Source of the DNA: Chitinophagaceae bacterium
GTDB lineage: Bacteria; Bacteroidota; Bacteroidia; Chitinophagales; Chitinophagaceae
Direction of reading: 5' to 3'
NCBI GenBank assembly: GCA_025934485.1
Contig: JAICXX010000016.1
Location: 1-61,467, forward strand
Length of the DNA stretch: 61,467 bases
Below the pieces are notes generated by a model. That model was not told where the DNA came from, searched no databases, and saw only the letters and a program-made list of their open reading frames with translations. Position numbers and translations under genes: made by a program. This document shows positions 25,389 through 33,474 of the stretch, piece by piece (the stretch's first letter is position 1; the number at the start of each line of letters is the position of its first letter).

Positions 25389-26156
25389 ATGCCTTACACC
25401 TTATTTCCCCTTGGCGATTCGGCCGTCACCCTCGATCTTGGGCCGGTGATCGATGAACACCATAATATACGGGTGCAGGCGATACACGACTGGCTACAGC
25501 GGCACGGGTTCCCGGGTATTCTCGATGTCATAGTGGCCTATAGTTCGGTGTCGGTGTTTTATGACCCGGCGGTGGTGCGGGCCAGCGGCGTGACAGGGGG
25601 GCAGCGGACGGGGGTATGGGTGGAAGAGCTGCTGGTGCGGGGATGGGAGGAGACGGAGCCGGGGACCGGTGCCGCCCTTCGCCCGGGGCCTGCCGGAACT
25701 CCTGCGGATGGTGGAGCCAGGCAACAAAGCGGACGTTGTTTTCGTATCCCGGTGTGTTACGAAGGGGTATATGCGCCGGACCTGGCGGAGGTGGCACGGC
25801 AGCAACATTTATCGGTACCGGAGGTCATCGGGCTGCACACGGCCGGCATCTACCGGGTCTATATGATCGGTTTTCTGCCGGGGTTTCCCTATCTGGGAAC
25901 GGTGGATCCACGGCTGGAGGTGCCGCGTAAACAGCGGCCTGTCCCCGTGGCGGCGGGCGGCGTAGGAGTTGCCGGTAAGCAAACGGGTATCTATCCGCTA
26001 AACAGTCCGGGGGGCTGGTCGATCATCGGCCGGACGCCGGTGAGGCTGTTCGATCCGGCCACCGATCCGCCGGTGCGGTTGCAGACGGGCGACCGGGTTG
26101 AATTCTATCCAATCCCCGCGGAAGAATTCCATCGGGTGAGTGGTTTTTCAGGATAA
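25389..26156 (+). CDS. pxpB: 5-oxoprolinase subunit PxpB (KipI-like)
   Basis: 255 residues. With PxpA and PxpC it forms the ATP-dependent bacterial 5-oxoprolinase that converts pyroglutamate to glutamate. Signatures: FPLGDSAVTLDLG at the N terminus, YRVYMIGFLPGFPYLGTVDP, VAAGGVGVAGKQTGIYPLNS and SPGGWSIIGRTP. Between residues about 76 and 118 there is a Gly/Pro/Thr-rich insertion (GTGAALRPGPAGTPADGG and flanks) where the family normally has a short loop; nt 25665-25735 are markedly GC-rich. First gene of the operon, with 116 nt before pxpC. Confidence 0.93.
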   Translation: MPYTLFPLGDSAVTLDLGPVIDEHHNIRVQAIHDWLQRHGFPGILDVIVAYSSVSVFYDPAVVRASGVTGGQRTGVWVEELLVRGWEETEPGTGAALRPGPAGTPADGGARQQSGRCFRIPVCYEGVYAPDLAEVARQQHLSVPEVIGLHTAGIYRVYMIGFLPGFPYLGTVDPRLEVPRKQRPVPVAAGGVGVAGKQTGIYPLNSPGGWSIIGRTPVRLFDPATDPPVRLQTGDRVEFYPIPAEEFHRVSGFSG

Positions 26157-26272
26157 ATTAGTAGCTTAGACAACTTCGAAATGCGAGGGCCGCAGCACGG
26201 CCAAACCTTACCGATACCTTCTGAACCAAGTTGTAAGCCCTGAGAAGCTCCAAACTACAACCATTTATCATT

Positions 26273-27253
26273 ATGGCTTTCTCCATTATTAAGCCTGGCT
26301 TGCTCGACACCATACAGGACCTGGGCAGGCATGGTTTCGGTAATTGGGGTGTCAATCCCGGCGGAGCGATGGACATCTATGCGGCTCAGGTCGCCAATCT
26401 TCTCGTAGGGAACGACCAGCACGAAGCGGTGATCGAGATCCATTTCCCCGGGCCGCAAATCCTTTTTGAACAGAATACGCTGATTGCGATCACCGGCGCC
26501 GATTTTTCCCCCACAGTCAATGATGAGCTGATCCCGCGCTGGCAGCCGGTGGTAGTAAGAAAGAATACAGTATTGCATTTTCCTTCTCTTGTTCAGGGTG
26601 GCCGCTGTTATTTAAGCGTACATGGCGGCTATTGTCTGAAGAAATGGCTGAATAGTTATAGTACGTCACTCAAGGCTGGGGTTGGGTTGCAGCTGAAAAA
26701 AGGTGATGAGCTGCCCTTTAACGAGAGCACCATCTATTTTGCAGGGTTGCTGAAGGAACAAAACAATTTTGAGATACTCCCCTGGCGGGTCAATACCGAA
26801 AAGATCTATCAGTTCCCGCATGAGATCGGGGTGATCCCGGGGCATGAATGGCCGCTGCTTTCCAGTGCATCCCGGGATTCGTTTACCGAGGACAATTATC
26901 TCATTCATCCTTCGAGTGACCGCATGGGTTACCAGCTCAGCGGGGCGCCGTTGTCACTGGATGCGCCGGTCGAATTGGTCTCTTCGGCGGTGAGTTTTGG
27001 AACCGTTCAGTTGTTACCCGAGGGACAGCTGATCGTATTGATGGCCGATCATCAAACCACGGGGGGTTACCCGAGAATCGCTCATGTTGTTTCGGCACAT
27101 TTACCTAAATTAGCGCAATTGCGCCCATCCGATACTATACAATTCAAGCTTATGGACCTCGAGTCAGCGGAGCAGCTGTTGGTCTCCCGTCAGAAAGAGC
27201 TCCATATCCTGCAGCGATCCTGCATGGATCATCTAAATGAGATGGTATGCTGA
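26273..27253 (+). CDS. pxpC: 5-oxoprolinase subunit PxpC (KipA-like)
   Basis: 326 residues. Partner of PxpB in the ATP-dependent opening of 5-oxoproline. Signatures: IIKPGLLDTIQDLGRHGFGNWGVNPGG (cited in part), NEAVIEIHFPGPQ-like, VHGGYCLKKWLNSYST, SDRMGYQLSGAPL and MADHQTTGGYPRIAHV. Less GC-rich than its neighbours pxpB and pxpA. The preceding 116 nt contain no gene. Its stop overlaps the pxpA start by 7 nt, so C and A are translationally coupled. Confidence 0.94.
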   Translation: MAFSIIKPGLLDTIQDLGRHGFGNWGVNPGGAMDIYAAQVANLLVGNDQHEAVIEIHFPGPQILFEQNTLIAITGADFSPTVNDELIPRWQPVVVRKNTVLHFPSLVQGGRCYLSVHGGYCLKKWLNSYSTSLKAGVGLQLKKGDELPFNESTIYFAGLLKEQNNFEILPWRVNTEKIYQFPHEIGVIPGHEWPLLSSASRDSFTEDNYLIHPSSDRMGYQLSGAPLSLDAPVELVSSAVSFGTVQLLPEGQLIVLMADHQTTGGYPRIAHVVSAHLPKLAQLRPSDTIQFKLMDLESAEQLLVSRQKELHILQRSCMDHLNEMVC

Positions 27254-28068
27254 ATAGGGGTGTGATCGATCTGAACTGTGATATGGGCGAAGGGATGGCA
27301 ACGGATGCGGCTATTTTTCCATTTATTTCTTCTTCGAACATTGCCTGTGGGGGGCATGCCGGCGACGCCGATACGATGCGTCGCAGCGTAGAGCTGGCGT
27401 TACAGCATGGGGTGGCCATCGGGGCGCATCCTTCTTATCCTGACCGTTCTAGTTTCGGGCGCGTCGATTTGCTCGGGGTCTCATTGCGGCCCGAGGATCT
27501 CGCTGGATTGCTGTTCGAGCAGCTGCATAGATTGCAATCCATCTGCCGCGAATTCGGCGCGCGGATGCAGCACGTCAAGCCACATGGGGCGTTGTACAAC
27601 CGGGCGGCCGTCGATGTGGCGGTCTCGACGCTCATCGTTCGCGCCATCGCGGATCTCGATGATTCGTTGTTGTTGTACGGATTAAGTGGTTCTTTGCTTG
27701 GTCCGGTGGCGGAGACGATGGGGATTGGGTTTGTTTCCGAGGTCTTTGCGGATAGGACGTACCGGGCCGATGGGACGCTGACGCCGCGGTCGGAGCGGCA
27801 TGCGCTGATCTCGGATGGCGGGCTCGCGGTTGCGCAGGTGGTGCGGATGGTAAGGGAGGGTGTGGTAATGGGTGGCGGGGCGGCTGACGCTGGTGGGCCA
27901 GCAGGTTTCGATGCGGCCGGACGCGCGCGGCTCGTACCGGTCGCGATCCGTGCGGAGACGGTGTGTCTGCATGGGGATGGAGCGCATGCCGTGGAGTTTG
28001 CGCGGTTGATCCATGGGGCACTAACGGCGGAGGGGGTGCTGATTGCTGCGCCGGTTGGCGGCAGGTGA
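27247..28068 (+). CDS. pxpA: 5-oxoprolinase subunit PxpA (LamB/YcsF)
   Basis: 273 residues. Contains the family hallmarks IDLNCDMGEGMATDAA, SSNIACGGHAGDADTM, VAIGAHPSYPDRSSFGR and HVKPHGALYN, and the C-terminal ICLHGDGAHAVEF-like block. YcsF folds as a TIM-barrel-like hydrolase that receives the phosphorylated intermediate from PxpBC. The C-terminal region (nt 27840-27990) is richer in GC and has an Ala/Gly insertion (MGGGAADAGGPAGFDAAG). Gene order B-C-A differs from the common A-B-C. Confidence 0.94.
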   Translation: MLNRGVIDLNCDMGEGMATDAAIFPFISSSNIACGGHAGDADTMRRSVELALQHGVAIGAHPSYPDRSSFGRVDLLGVSLRPEDLAGLLFEQLHRLQSICREFGARMQHVKPHGALYNRAAVDVAVSTLIVRAIADLDDSLLLYGLSGSLLGPVAETMGIGFVSEVFADRTYRADGTLTPRSERHALISDGGLAVAQVVRMVREGVVMGGGAADAGGPAGFDAAGRARLVPVAIRAETVCLHGDGAHAVEFARLIHGALTAEGVLIAAPVGGR

Positions 28069-28178
28069 AGGCGGCCAAACTATTCCCCGCAGTAATGGCG
28101 CAGTGAAAATACACCTCCCCAAACACACTTATTGTGCAAACAGACACGCTGGTACTCAAAATCCTCACGCCTATAAAA

Positions 28179-28186
28179 TATTTTTG
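28179..28186 (+). promoter_or_regulatory. Possible -7 box in the AT-rich gap before the secreted protein
   Basis: TATTTTTG matches TAnnTTTG within a 235-nt AT-rich gap (28069-28303) that holds no gene. It would give a leader of about 110 nt. No clear -33 element. Confidence 0.3.
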
Positions 28187-28303
28187 CTGTTTTAAAATAA
28201 AAGCTAATTTTATCCAGCCTGACAGTATCACCTGGTCATCAGCGTTAGTTCCCCCTCGAAAACAGACTCCCAGTCAAATTTAACCATCAAACCCCTCAGA
28301 CCC

Positions 28304-29338
28304 ATGGCTAAGCGCCTCAGGACCACAACTGCTATGTCAGTTCACCATCCGCGTATTTCCGCTTCTATTCTATTGCTTTTTGTATTGGCCTTTGCGACGC
28401 CGGCTGCTGCGCAAAGCTTGCTTGGTATGAGCTCCTATACCGGTGGTACCGGGGACATGACCAATGTTGGTAGTGCACCATTGAAGCTGGTGGCCAGCCC
28501 AACGGGCTATATCCGTGTCCCGCACCTGAGCGCAGACCCTGCAATCTCGGCTGTGTACAACTATGAGACCCACAAGGACGTCTACTGGGGAGAAGCCACG
28601 GATGCGGGCAACTACAGGTTCAGAGGAAGAAATCTACTGGTGACGAACGGGTGGCTGGGGGTCGGCGTCAATAGTCCTCAATATCCTCTGGATGTAGCCG
28701 GCCAGATGGCTTCCAATGGATTTGTTCTGTCGAATAGCTATCCCGGAAGCGGGTCGGATCTCACCATCAGCGCTAAATTCAATACAGCAGCATTCGATCT
28801 GATCTCCATTCATAACGGATGGGATCCGAACGGCGTCTACATTGCCGGATACAATGCCAGTAACGCCAGTGTGTCTGGCTGGACGGCATTGGCGACACAA
28901 AAGGTCTATATTGGCACGTCGGCCTTTAGCAACACGAATTATCTCTGCGTGAATTTAATGAATGGTGGAGTAGGGATCGGAACGAGCGATGTCAACGATC
29001 CCAATAATCGGCTATTCGTCGAAACGGGCATCCGTACCAGAAAAGTTACAGTCGACCAGGCCGCCTGGCCGGACTATGTCTTCAACCCTGGCTACAAGCT
29101 CATGCCGCTGGACAGTCTGAACCGTTTCATTGCCAACAACCATCATCTCCCAGAAATGCCGTCAGCCGACAGCGTGGCAAAACACGGGGTTGAATTGGGG
29201 GATGCGCAATCGAAGCTTTTGAAAAAGGTTGAGGAGCTGACCCTTTATGTGCTGCAACAGCAAAAAGAGCTGGAGGAGGTAAAGGCGGAGAACAAGCGCC
29301 TCGCGGCAGAGATGGCCGACTTGTCGCAGCACAACTAG
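28304..29338 (+). CDS. Secreted tail-fibre-like surface protein
   Basis: 344 residues; starts at 28304 and 28334 are both possible, each leading into a signal peptide (SASILLLFVLAFATPAAAQ). The body is Gly/Ser/Asn-rich with fibre-like repeats (NGWLGVGVNSPQYPLDVAGQ, GVGIGTSDVNDPNNRLFVE) as in phage tail fibres and Bacteroidota surface proteins with such stems. The C terminus is the recurrent block WPDYVFNPGYKLMPLDSLNR and LPEMPSADSVAKHGVELGD, followed by a coiled coil (LLKKVEELTLYVLQQQKELEEVKAENKRL, cited in part). Likely a trimeric exported stalk. Its TAG overlaps the GTG of the next ORF, so the two are coupled. Confidence 0.8.
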   Translation: MAKRLRTTTAMSVHHPRISASILLLFVLAFATPAAAQSLLGMSSYTGGTGDMTNVGSAPLKLVASPTGYIRVPHLSADPAISAVYNYETHKDVYWGEATDAGNYRFRGRNLLVTNGWLGVGVNSPQYPLDVAGQMASNGFVLSNSYPGSGSDLTISAKFNTAAFDLISIHNGWDPNGVYIAGYNASNASVSGWTALATQKVYIGTSAFSNTNYLCVNLMNGGVGIGTSDVNDPNNRLFVETGIRTRKVTVDQAAWPDYVFNPGYKLMPLDSLNRFIANNHHLPEMPSADSVAKHGVELGDAQSKLLKKVEELTLYVLQQQKELEEVKAENKRLAAEMADLSQHN

Positions 29339-29676
29339 TGCTGGTCGTGTTTGCCCTGTACGCACAAGATATCCCACTTCAAAGCGACCCGGCGCCTACC
29401 AACGACAGCGTGGATACAAAGGCATTGAGCCGGCTGGATAACAGATGCGATGGGCTCGCAAAGGACATTACGAATCAATCCGAAAAAACATTACACGAAA
29501 TGGAAAAGCGGGAGCTTCGGTTAAAGGACAAGTTCATGCTAAAGGATACGATGGTGGCAAAGAAGCTGTTCGGGGATATTCAGACGCAAATCAGGCAATT
29601 AAGCAGTAAGCTGACGGTACGGATGGGGTTGGGGGTTCAAGCATCTGGGCAAATTATGAATACAATGCACTGGTAA
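29338..29676 (+). pseudogene. Truncated/frameshifted start of a secreted coiled-coil protein
   Basis: GTG start shares a base with the upstream TAG. The 112-residue frame begins with a short hydrophobic stretch (MLVVFALYAQ), then DTKALSRLDNRCDGLAKDI and a charged helix (LHEMEKRELRLKDKFML) that resembles the N terminus of large secreted coiled-coil proteins commonly encoded behind tail-fibre-like genes in Chitinophagaceae. Around nt 29605-29640 the coding signal shifts to another frame that continues to 29714. The remaining several hundred residues expected of that family are missing. I regard it as a remnant, but a short functional protein cannot be excluded. Confidence 0.5.
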
Positions 29677-29714
29677 ACAATCCTAACGTATGGGCGATTA
29701 TATATCATTTCTGA
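29610..29714 (+). other. Frame-shifted C-terminal tail, possible remnant of a swapped domain
   Basis: In the frame offset from the preceding ORF, the sequence reads ADGTDGVGGSSIWANYEYN and LVNNPNVWAIIYHF, then TGA at 29712-29714. It has no start codon of its own and follows directly on the charged helix of the previous frame. Aromatic/Asn-rich ends like this can be the last residues of an exchanged C-terminal domain. No family recognised. Confidence 0.35.
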
Positions 29715-29727
29715 CAAATCAGAAGAC

Positions 29728-30015
29728 ATGTTGACGCAGGCTAAACTGGATATTTACAAGAAGCATAGAGGGTTTTACGATGGATTTTATATGCAATATC
29801 GAAAAGATGCCGATAACATCATAACAGGTTCGGACTGGAAAATGATCGAAGGTTTGGTGCAGGATCTTTATTTAGTCCGAAAGGGTCTTGCGGCGCCATC
29901 CTTTCGCGATGACCTAGCCGTCCGGCTAAGGAATAATTGCGATGGGCCTGATACTATTGCCAGTGTAATTGCCCTCGAAGAATTTTTGACTTCCGCAAGG
30001 GAGGGCAGACCCTGA
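29728..30015 (+). CDS. Small unknown protein following the frameshifted ORF (immunity-like position)
   Basis: 95 residues, ATG 13 nt after the TGA of the shifted tail. Sequence is soluble, helical and charged: LDIYKKHRGFYDGFYMQYRK, DWKMIEGLVQDLYLVRKGL, NNCDGPDTIASVIALEEFL. No membrane segment or signal peptide, unlike the two secreted proteins before it. Size, solubility and position directly downstream of a secreted polypeptide's C terminus are what one expects of an immunity protein of a contact- or secretion-dependent toxin, but I recognise no family and the upstream toxin is not intact. Confidence 0.55.
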   Translation: MLTQAKLDIYKKHRGFYDGFYMQYRKDADNIITGSDWKMIEGLVQDLYLVRKGLAAPSFRDDLAVRLRNNCDGPDTIASVIALEEFLTSAREGRP

Positions 30016-30041
30016 CCTTATTCGGGCAAGCCATTGGTGGC

Positions 30042-30575
30042 TTACTCCCGCCGCGCTTCAGCGTTGATGTAATTTTCGGCGAGGATGGTGAGGAGGTCGT
30101 CGTTTTCCTTTTCTTCGTAAAGCGAGAGCTCGAGCAGCTCTTCGATCTCGTCGAGGTCGAGGGTGCGGGCGTGGGTCGCGAGGCTGCCATACGACGAGAT
30201 CTCATAGTGATCGAGCTTTTGGGCGGCGACGATGAGGCCGGCGTCGCGGGTGGCCGTTCCGGGGCGGGTGGAGGCGATGACCTGCTCGGCCTCGCGAGTG
30301 ATACCGAAGACGGTCTCGGCGCCTAGCGCTTCGGCGGTGTGACCGAGCTGGATAAAGATGGTTTCCAGCCGCCGGAGTTGTTCCTGGGTGTCGTCGAGAT
30401 GGCTGGCGAGGACGTTGCGGAGCCGGAGGGAGGATGCGGCCTTTCTCAGCAGCGACAGTACGACGAGTTGTTGTTTTTCGGCGCCGTATAATTCTTTGAG
30501 CTCCCGGAGGAAAAAGGCTTCCAGCTGCGAGTCGGGATGCATCGGTTGTTCGATTTCTTTTTTACGCACGGTCAT
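30042..30575 (-). CDS. DUF892/YciF ferritin-like protein
   Basis: 177 residues from the ATG at 30575; an upstream in-frame ATG at 30614 is possible. Starts MTVRKKEIEQ and continues FFLRELKELYGAEKQQL, LLRKAASSLRLRNVLASHLDDTQEQLRRL, DAGLIVAAQKLDHYEISSYGSL and LYEEKENDDLLTIL. Glu and His residues in two helix pairs give the four-helix, diiron-type fold of the DUF892 family. Often stress- or desiccation-associated; the reaction is unknown. Isolated, convergent with the small ORF at 29728-30015. Confidence 0.88.
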   Translation of the reverse strand: MTVRKKEIEQPMHPDSQLEAFFLRELKELYGAEKQQLVVLSLLRKAASSLRLRNVLASHLDDTQEQLRRLETIFIQLGHTAEALGAETVFGITREAEQVIASTRPGTATRDAGLIVAAQKLDHYEISSYGSLATHARTLDLDEIEELLELSLYEEKENDDLLTILAENYINAEARRE

Positions 30576-30737
30576 TATTGATCTTTGACGGTGTTTGTGA
30601 ACCTTCGGTTTCATATAGCTCTTATTAACAGGATCAGGAACAGTGCTCTTCTCTTAATCAACTGATAGAATTGTGCCAGGAAAACGGGGGCGGATAAAGC
30701 GGGGCCTGGTTTTGGGGGCGTAATAGGAAAAGCTTAT

Positions 30738-30986
30738 ATGGAACACCTCAAGACCGAACCTATACGAATCAAAGCGGGGGAGGAAGCCCAGGAATATCTG
30801 ATACAGGAAAAAGATTATGGCGACCAGATCGTCTACGACATATACCGCAAGGACCGTTACCTGGTGACATTGGGCAGAGACGGGAGCATCCTGTTCCTCA
30901 ACTTCGAAGCCGACCCGGAGGATAAAGAAATATTTAAATTGTCACATCTTAACAGGTTCCTGGAAAAGATACAAGCCGTTTCGTAA
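30738..30986 (+). CDS. Small soluble unknown protein (82 residues)
   Basis: Starts MEHLKTEPIRIKAGEEAQEY and contains beta-rich DQIVYDIYRKDRYLVTLGRD and NFEADPEDKEIFKLSHLNRF. No cysteines or membrane segments. Not recognised. Its TAA stop lies inside the loop of a perfect 12-bp inverted repeat, which probably terminates it. Coding-like composition and its own terminator make it a credible gene. Confidence 0.65.
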   Translation: MEHLKTEPIRIKAGEEAQEYLIQEKDYGDQIVYDIYRKDRYLVTLGRDGSILFLNFEADPEDKEIFKLSHLNRFLEKIQAVS

Positions 30987-30998
30987 GAAACGGCTTGT
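30971..30998 (+). terminator. Perfect 12-bp inverted repeat overlapping a stop codon
   Basis: ACAAGCCGTTTC (30971-30982), loop GTAA containing the last stop codon, GAAACGGCTTGT (30987-30998). The following bases are only weakly T-rich (ATTGTGG), so termination strength is uncertain; it could instead protect the 3' end. Confidence 0.6.
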
Positions 30999-31057
30999 AT
31001 TGTGGAATTTCCCTCCCTTGTTATTGTGGCGAGGAGGGGAAAACTTTCCCCGAAAAG

Positions 31058-31219
31058 TCACAGCAGTTCGTGTTTTTTCACCCGATGCAGCCTGCAGAAC
31101 GGATGTTGGTTGGCCAGCGAATTTAGCCGGTCGATCGTGGCTTCGTCTGGCGGTTCCGGCGTCGGGAGCATTTTGACTACGCCTGGCTTGCTTTTGCGGG
31201 ACGTTGGATACGCAGTCAT
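31058..31219 (-). CDS. Possible 53-residue unknown protein
   Basis: ATG at 31219, stop at 31058. Reads MTAYPTSRKSKPGVVKMLPT and ends HPFCRLHRVKKHELL; the middle is acidic and Pro-rich (PEPPDEATIDRLNSLANQ). Basic ends and an acidic core look like a protein rather than random translation, but there is no family, and the surrounding 31220-31506 stretch shows nothing else. Low certainty. Confidence 0.35.
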   Translation of the reverse strand: MTAYPTSRKSKPGVVKMLPTPEPPDEATIDRLNSLANQHPFCRLHRVKKHELL

Positions 31220-31506
31220 CGTACTCTTTTTCCTCGGTTCGGAGAGTATCGAAGGCCACGCGTTTAGAGTCTCTGTTTCCATGTGCATATATTGTGGATT
31301 ATATTGCAGCAAAAGGAATACCACCGAAAGCGATAAGTGGCGTGTAACCGATACACATTCAATGCTTTTATAACAATCTCCTAACTAAAAAATCACGGAA
31401 ATTAGCCGGGAGCGCCCGGGAAGGGCCCCGATGGTCGTTCACAACTTATTATTCTTATCTTGGGGCTTGATAATAAACTCATTAAAACATCCGATCGTCC
31501 ATCTGC

Positions 31507-33474
31507 TTGAGGAGACAGTGCATAATACTATTTATGTTGGCCCTGAGTTGTACCTGGGGCTGTTTTTCGGCTGCCGGACAGGCGCGGGACAGCACGGGCC
31601 GTGCGGTGGAAACCGGCAGGCTGCCGAACAATATCGACTATAAGCCACAGGATACGGTTGTCCCCAAAAGGCTTGACGACAGCGCCCGTCACCGGTTCCA
31701 GCGCTGGAAGGATAACAATATCTTCCAGTTCTTCCGGAATGCCATCACCAAGGGCCGGCCGGATTCGGTGACGAACGTCAACATGATGGCGCCGATCAAC
31801 ACCAAGTCCGAAACGCCGTTCAAGGCCTATGAGGGGAAGATCATCCGGCATATCTATATCCGCGGGTATGGATTCGAGCAGACCTTTACCGACACGGCTA
31901 AACGGCTGCAATATTTTGGCACCCGGCTGCTGAACCATCTGCACCGGAAGACCCGCGACTGGGTGATCCGGGATGCGTTATTCGTAAAAGAGAACACTCC
32001 GGTGGACGCCTACAGGCTGGCGGATAACGAACGGCTGATCCGTAGCCTGAACTTTATCCAGGATGCCCGTATCCTGGTCGCCCCCATACCCGAGAGTCCC
32101 GATACGGTGGATCTGGTCGTGGTGGTGAAAGACCTTTTTAGTATAGCGGGCGCCATCGGCAGCCTCGGGTATCCGCCTTTTAGCTTTCGGGGGAATGTGA
32201 GCGAGGCGAATTTTTTGGGCATGGGTCAGCGGATCCAGGGCGGGATGAATCTGGAGCAGGCGCGGAAGCCCAATTTCGGGCCGCAGCTCCTGTATAGCAA
32301 ATCCGATATCGGTCACTCTTTTATAAATGTGACCGCGAGCTATACCCAGATCAACTCCAATATCTACAATGGAACGCCCGACGAGACGGCCTGGTTCGTG
32401 AGGCTGGACCGTCCGCTGTATGCACCCTATGCGCATTTGGCCGGTGGTTTTACGCTGGGTAAATTCCAGAACTTCAATGTCTATCATCAGCCCGACAGCC
32501 TGTTCTACAAATATGACTACCATACGCAGGATGGCTGGATCGGCTGGAACATCGGCTCGAAGGCCTTTTTGCGTAATACAGCGGTGCGCGACCGGCGGTT
32601 TCTGGCGTTCCGCTATTTCCGCAATGATTTCGACAGCGTGCCAAATCAGCTGGCGTCCAACCCGTTCAATTTCCGGTTCAACGCACGGGAGGCGGCGCTC
32701 ACGTCGTTCACTTTTTTCCGCGAGGACTTCTACAAGACCAATTATATCTATGGCTTTGGTACCACCGAGGATATTCCCAAGGGATACAATGTCGCGCTCA
32801 CCACCGGCTGGTACCGGCAGCTTTATCTGAACCGCTGGTATACGGGCATCGATGCCAACGAATATGTAGTAGGGAACCGGGGAGCTTTTGTGCAGTTCTT
32901 CCTGCGATCGGGGGCGTTCATGTATAAAGGCTCCCCGCAGGACGCCAGCTTTCTCATAGGTGCGAGCTACTACAGCCCGCTGTTCCTTTTGGGCAGCACC
33001 AAGATGAGACAATACATCAATTTCAGCTTTACCCGGTTATGGAACCGCGTGGGTCTGGACCCGTTAACCATCAACAATGTCTTTGGGTTGCGGTATTTCA
33101 CCAACGATTCCACCTCGGGGATACAGCGGGCGACCCTGCATTCCGAGACCACCTTGTTCCTGAACTATAAGCTGCTGGGGTTCAAATTCGCGCCTTTTGT
33201 GTTTGGGGATGTTTCCTTCCTGACGCCTGAAAGCGGTTCGATCTACAAATCCGATCTCTATGATGGCATCGGCGCGGGGATGCGTACCCGCAATGAGAAC
33301 CTCGTGTTCAATACCATCGAGTTCCGTGCGGTGTATTTCCCGCGCAATACGCTATACAATCGCAGCTTTAAGATCATGATCAATACCGGTATCCAGTTCC
33401 GGTACAACAACACCTATGTGCGGCAGCCGGATGTCGTGTATCTGAATACGGACGGACTCAACAGTATTTACTAG
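31507..33474 (+). CDS. Omp85/BamA-like outer-membrane protein
   Basis: 655 residues. TTG start at 31507 (alternative ATG at 31534) leads to a signal peptide ending near AAGQ. One POTRA-like module is visible (about residues 108-210: KIIRHIYIRGYGFEQTFTD, AYRLADNERLIRSLNFIQDARILV, VDLVVVVKDLF), followed by a beta barrel with aromatic-rich strands and ending in a strand with NTYVRQPDVVYLNTDGLNSIY. BamA proper has five POTRA domains and over 800 residues, so this is a shorter Omp85 relative, probably inserting or translocating a specific cargo. The C-terminal residue is Tyr rather than the usual Phe. Convergent with an SGNH hydrolase; 3-nt overlap of stops (33471-33474). Confidence 0.85.
   Translation: MRRQCIILFMLALSCTWGCFSAAGQARDSTGRAVETGRLPNNIDYKPQDTVVPKRLDDSARHRFQRWKDNNIFQFFRNAITKGRPDSVTNVNMMAPINTKSETPFKAYEGKIIRHIYIRGYGFEQTFTDTAKRLQYFGTRLLNHLHRKTRDWVIRDALFVKENTPVDAYRLADNERLIRSLNFIQDARILVAPIPESPDTVDLVVVVKDLFSIAGAIGSLGYPPFSFRGNVSEANFLGMGQRIQGGMNLEQARKPNFGPQLLYSKSDIGHSFINVTASYTQINSNIYNGTPDETAWFVRLDRPLYAPYAHLAGGFTLGKFQNFNVYHQPDSLFYKYDYHTQDGWIGWNIGSKAFLRNTAVRDRRFLAFRYFRNDFDSVPNQLASNPFNFRFNAREAALTSFTFFREDFYKTNYIYGFGTTEDIPKGYNVALTTGWYRQLYLNRWYTGIDANEYVVGNRGAFVQFFLRSGAFMYKGSPQDASFLIGASYYSPLFLLGSTKMRQYINFSFTRLWNRVGLDPLTINNVFGLRYFTNDSTSGIQRATLHSETTLFLNYKLLGFKFAPFVFGDVSFLTPESGSIYKSDLYDGIGAGMRTRNENLVFNTIEFRAVYFPRNTLYNRSFKIMINTGIQFRYNNTYVRQPDVVYLNTDGLNSIY

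Noticed and set aside
26157..26272. Possible small gene between pxpB and pxpC
   Set aside because: 116 nt with no adequate reading frame or start; most likely a spacer or remnant.
31220..31506. Search for a gene or RNA in the gap before the Omp85 gene
   Set aside because: Only AT-rich sequence with scattered stops; no hairpin, promoter or coding signal strong enough to list.
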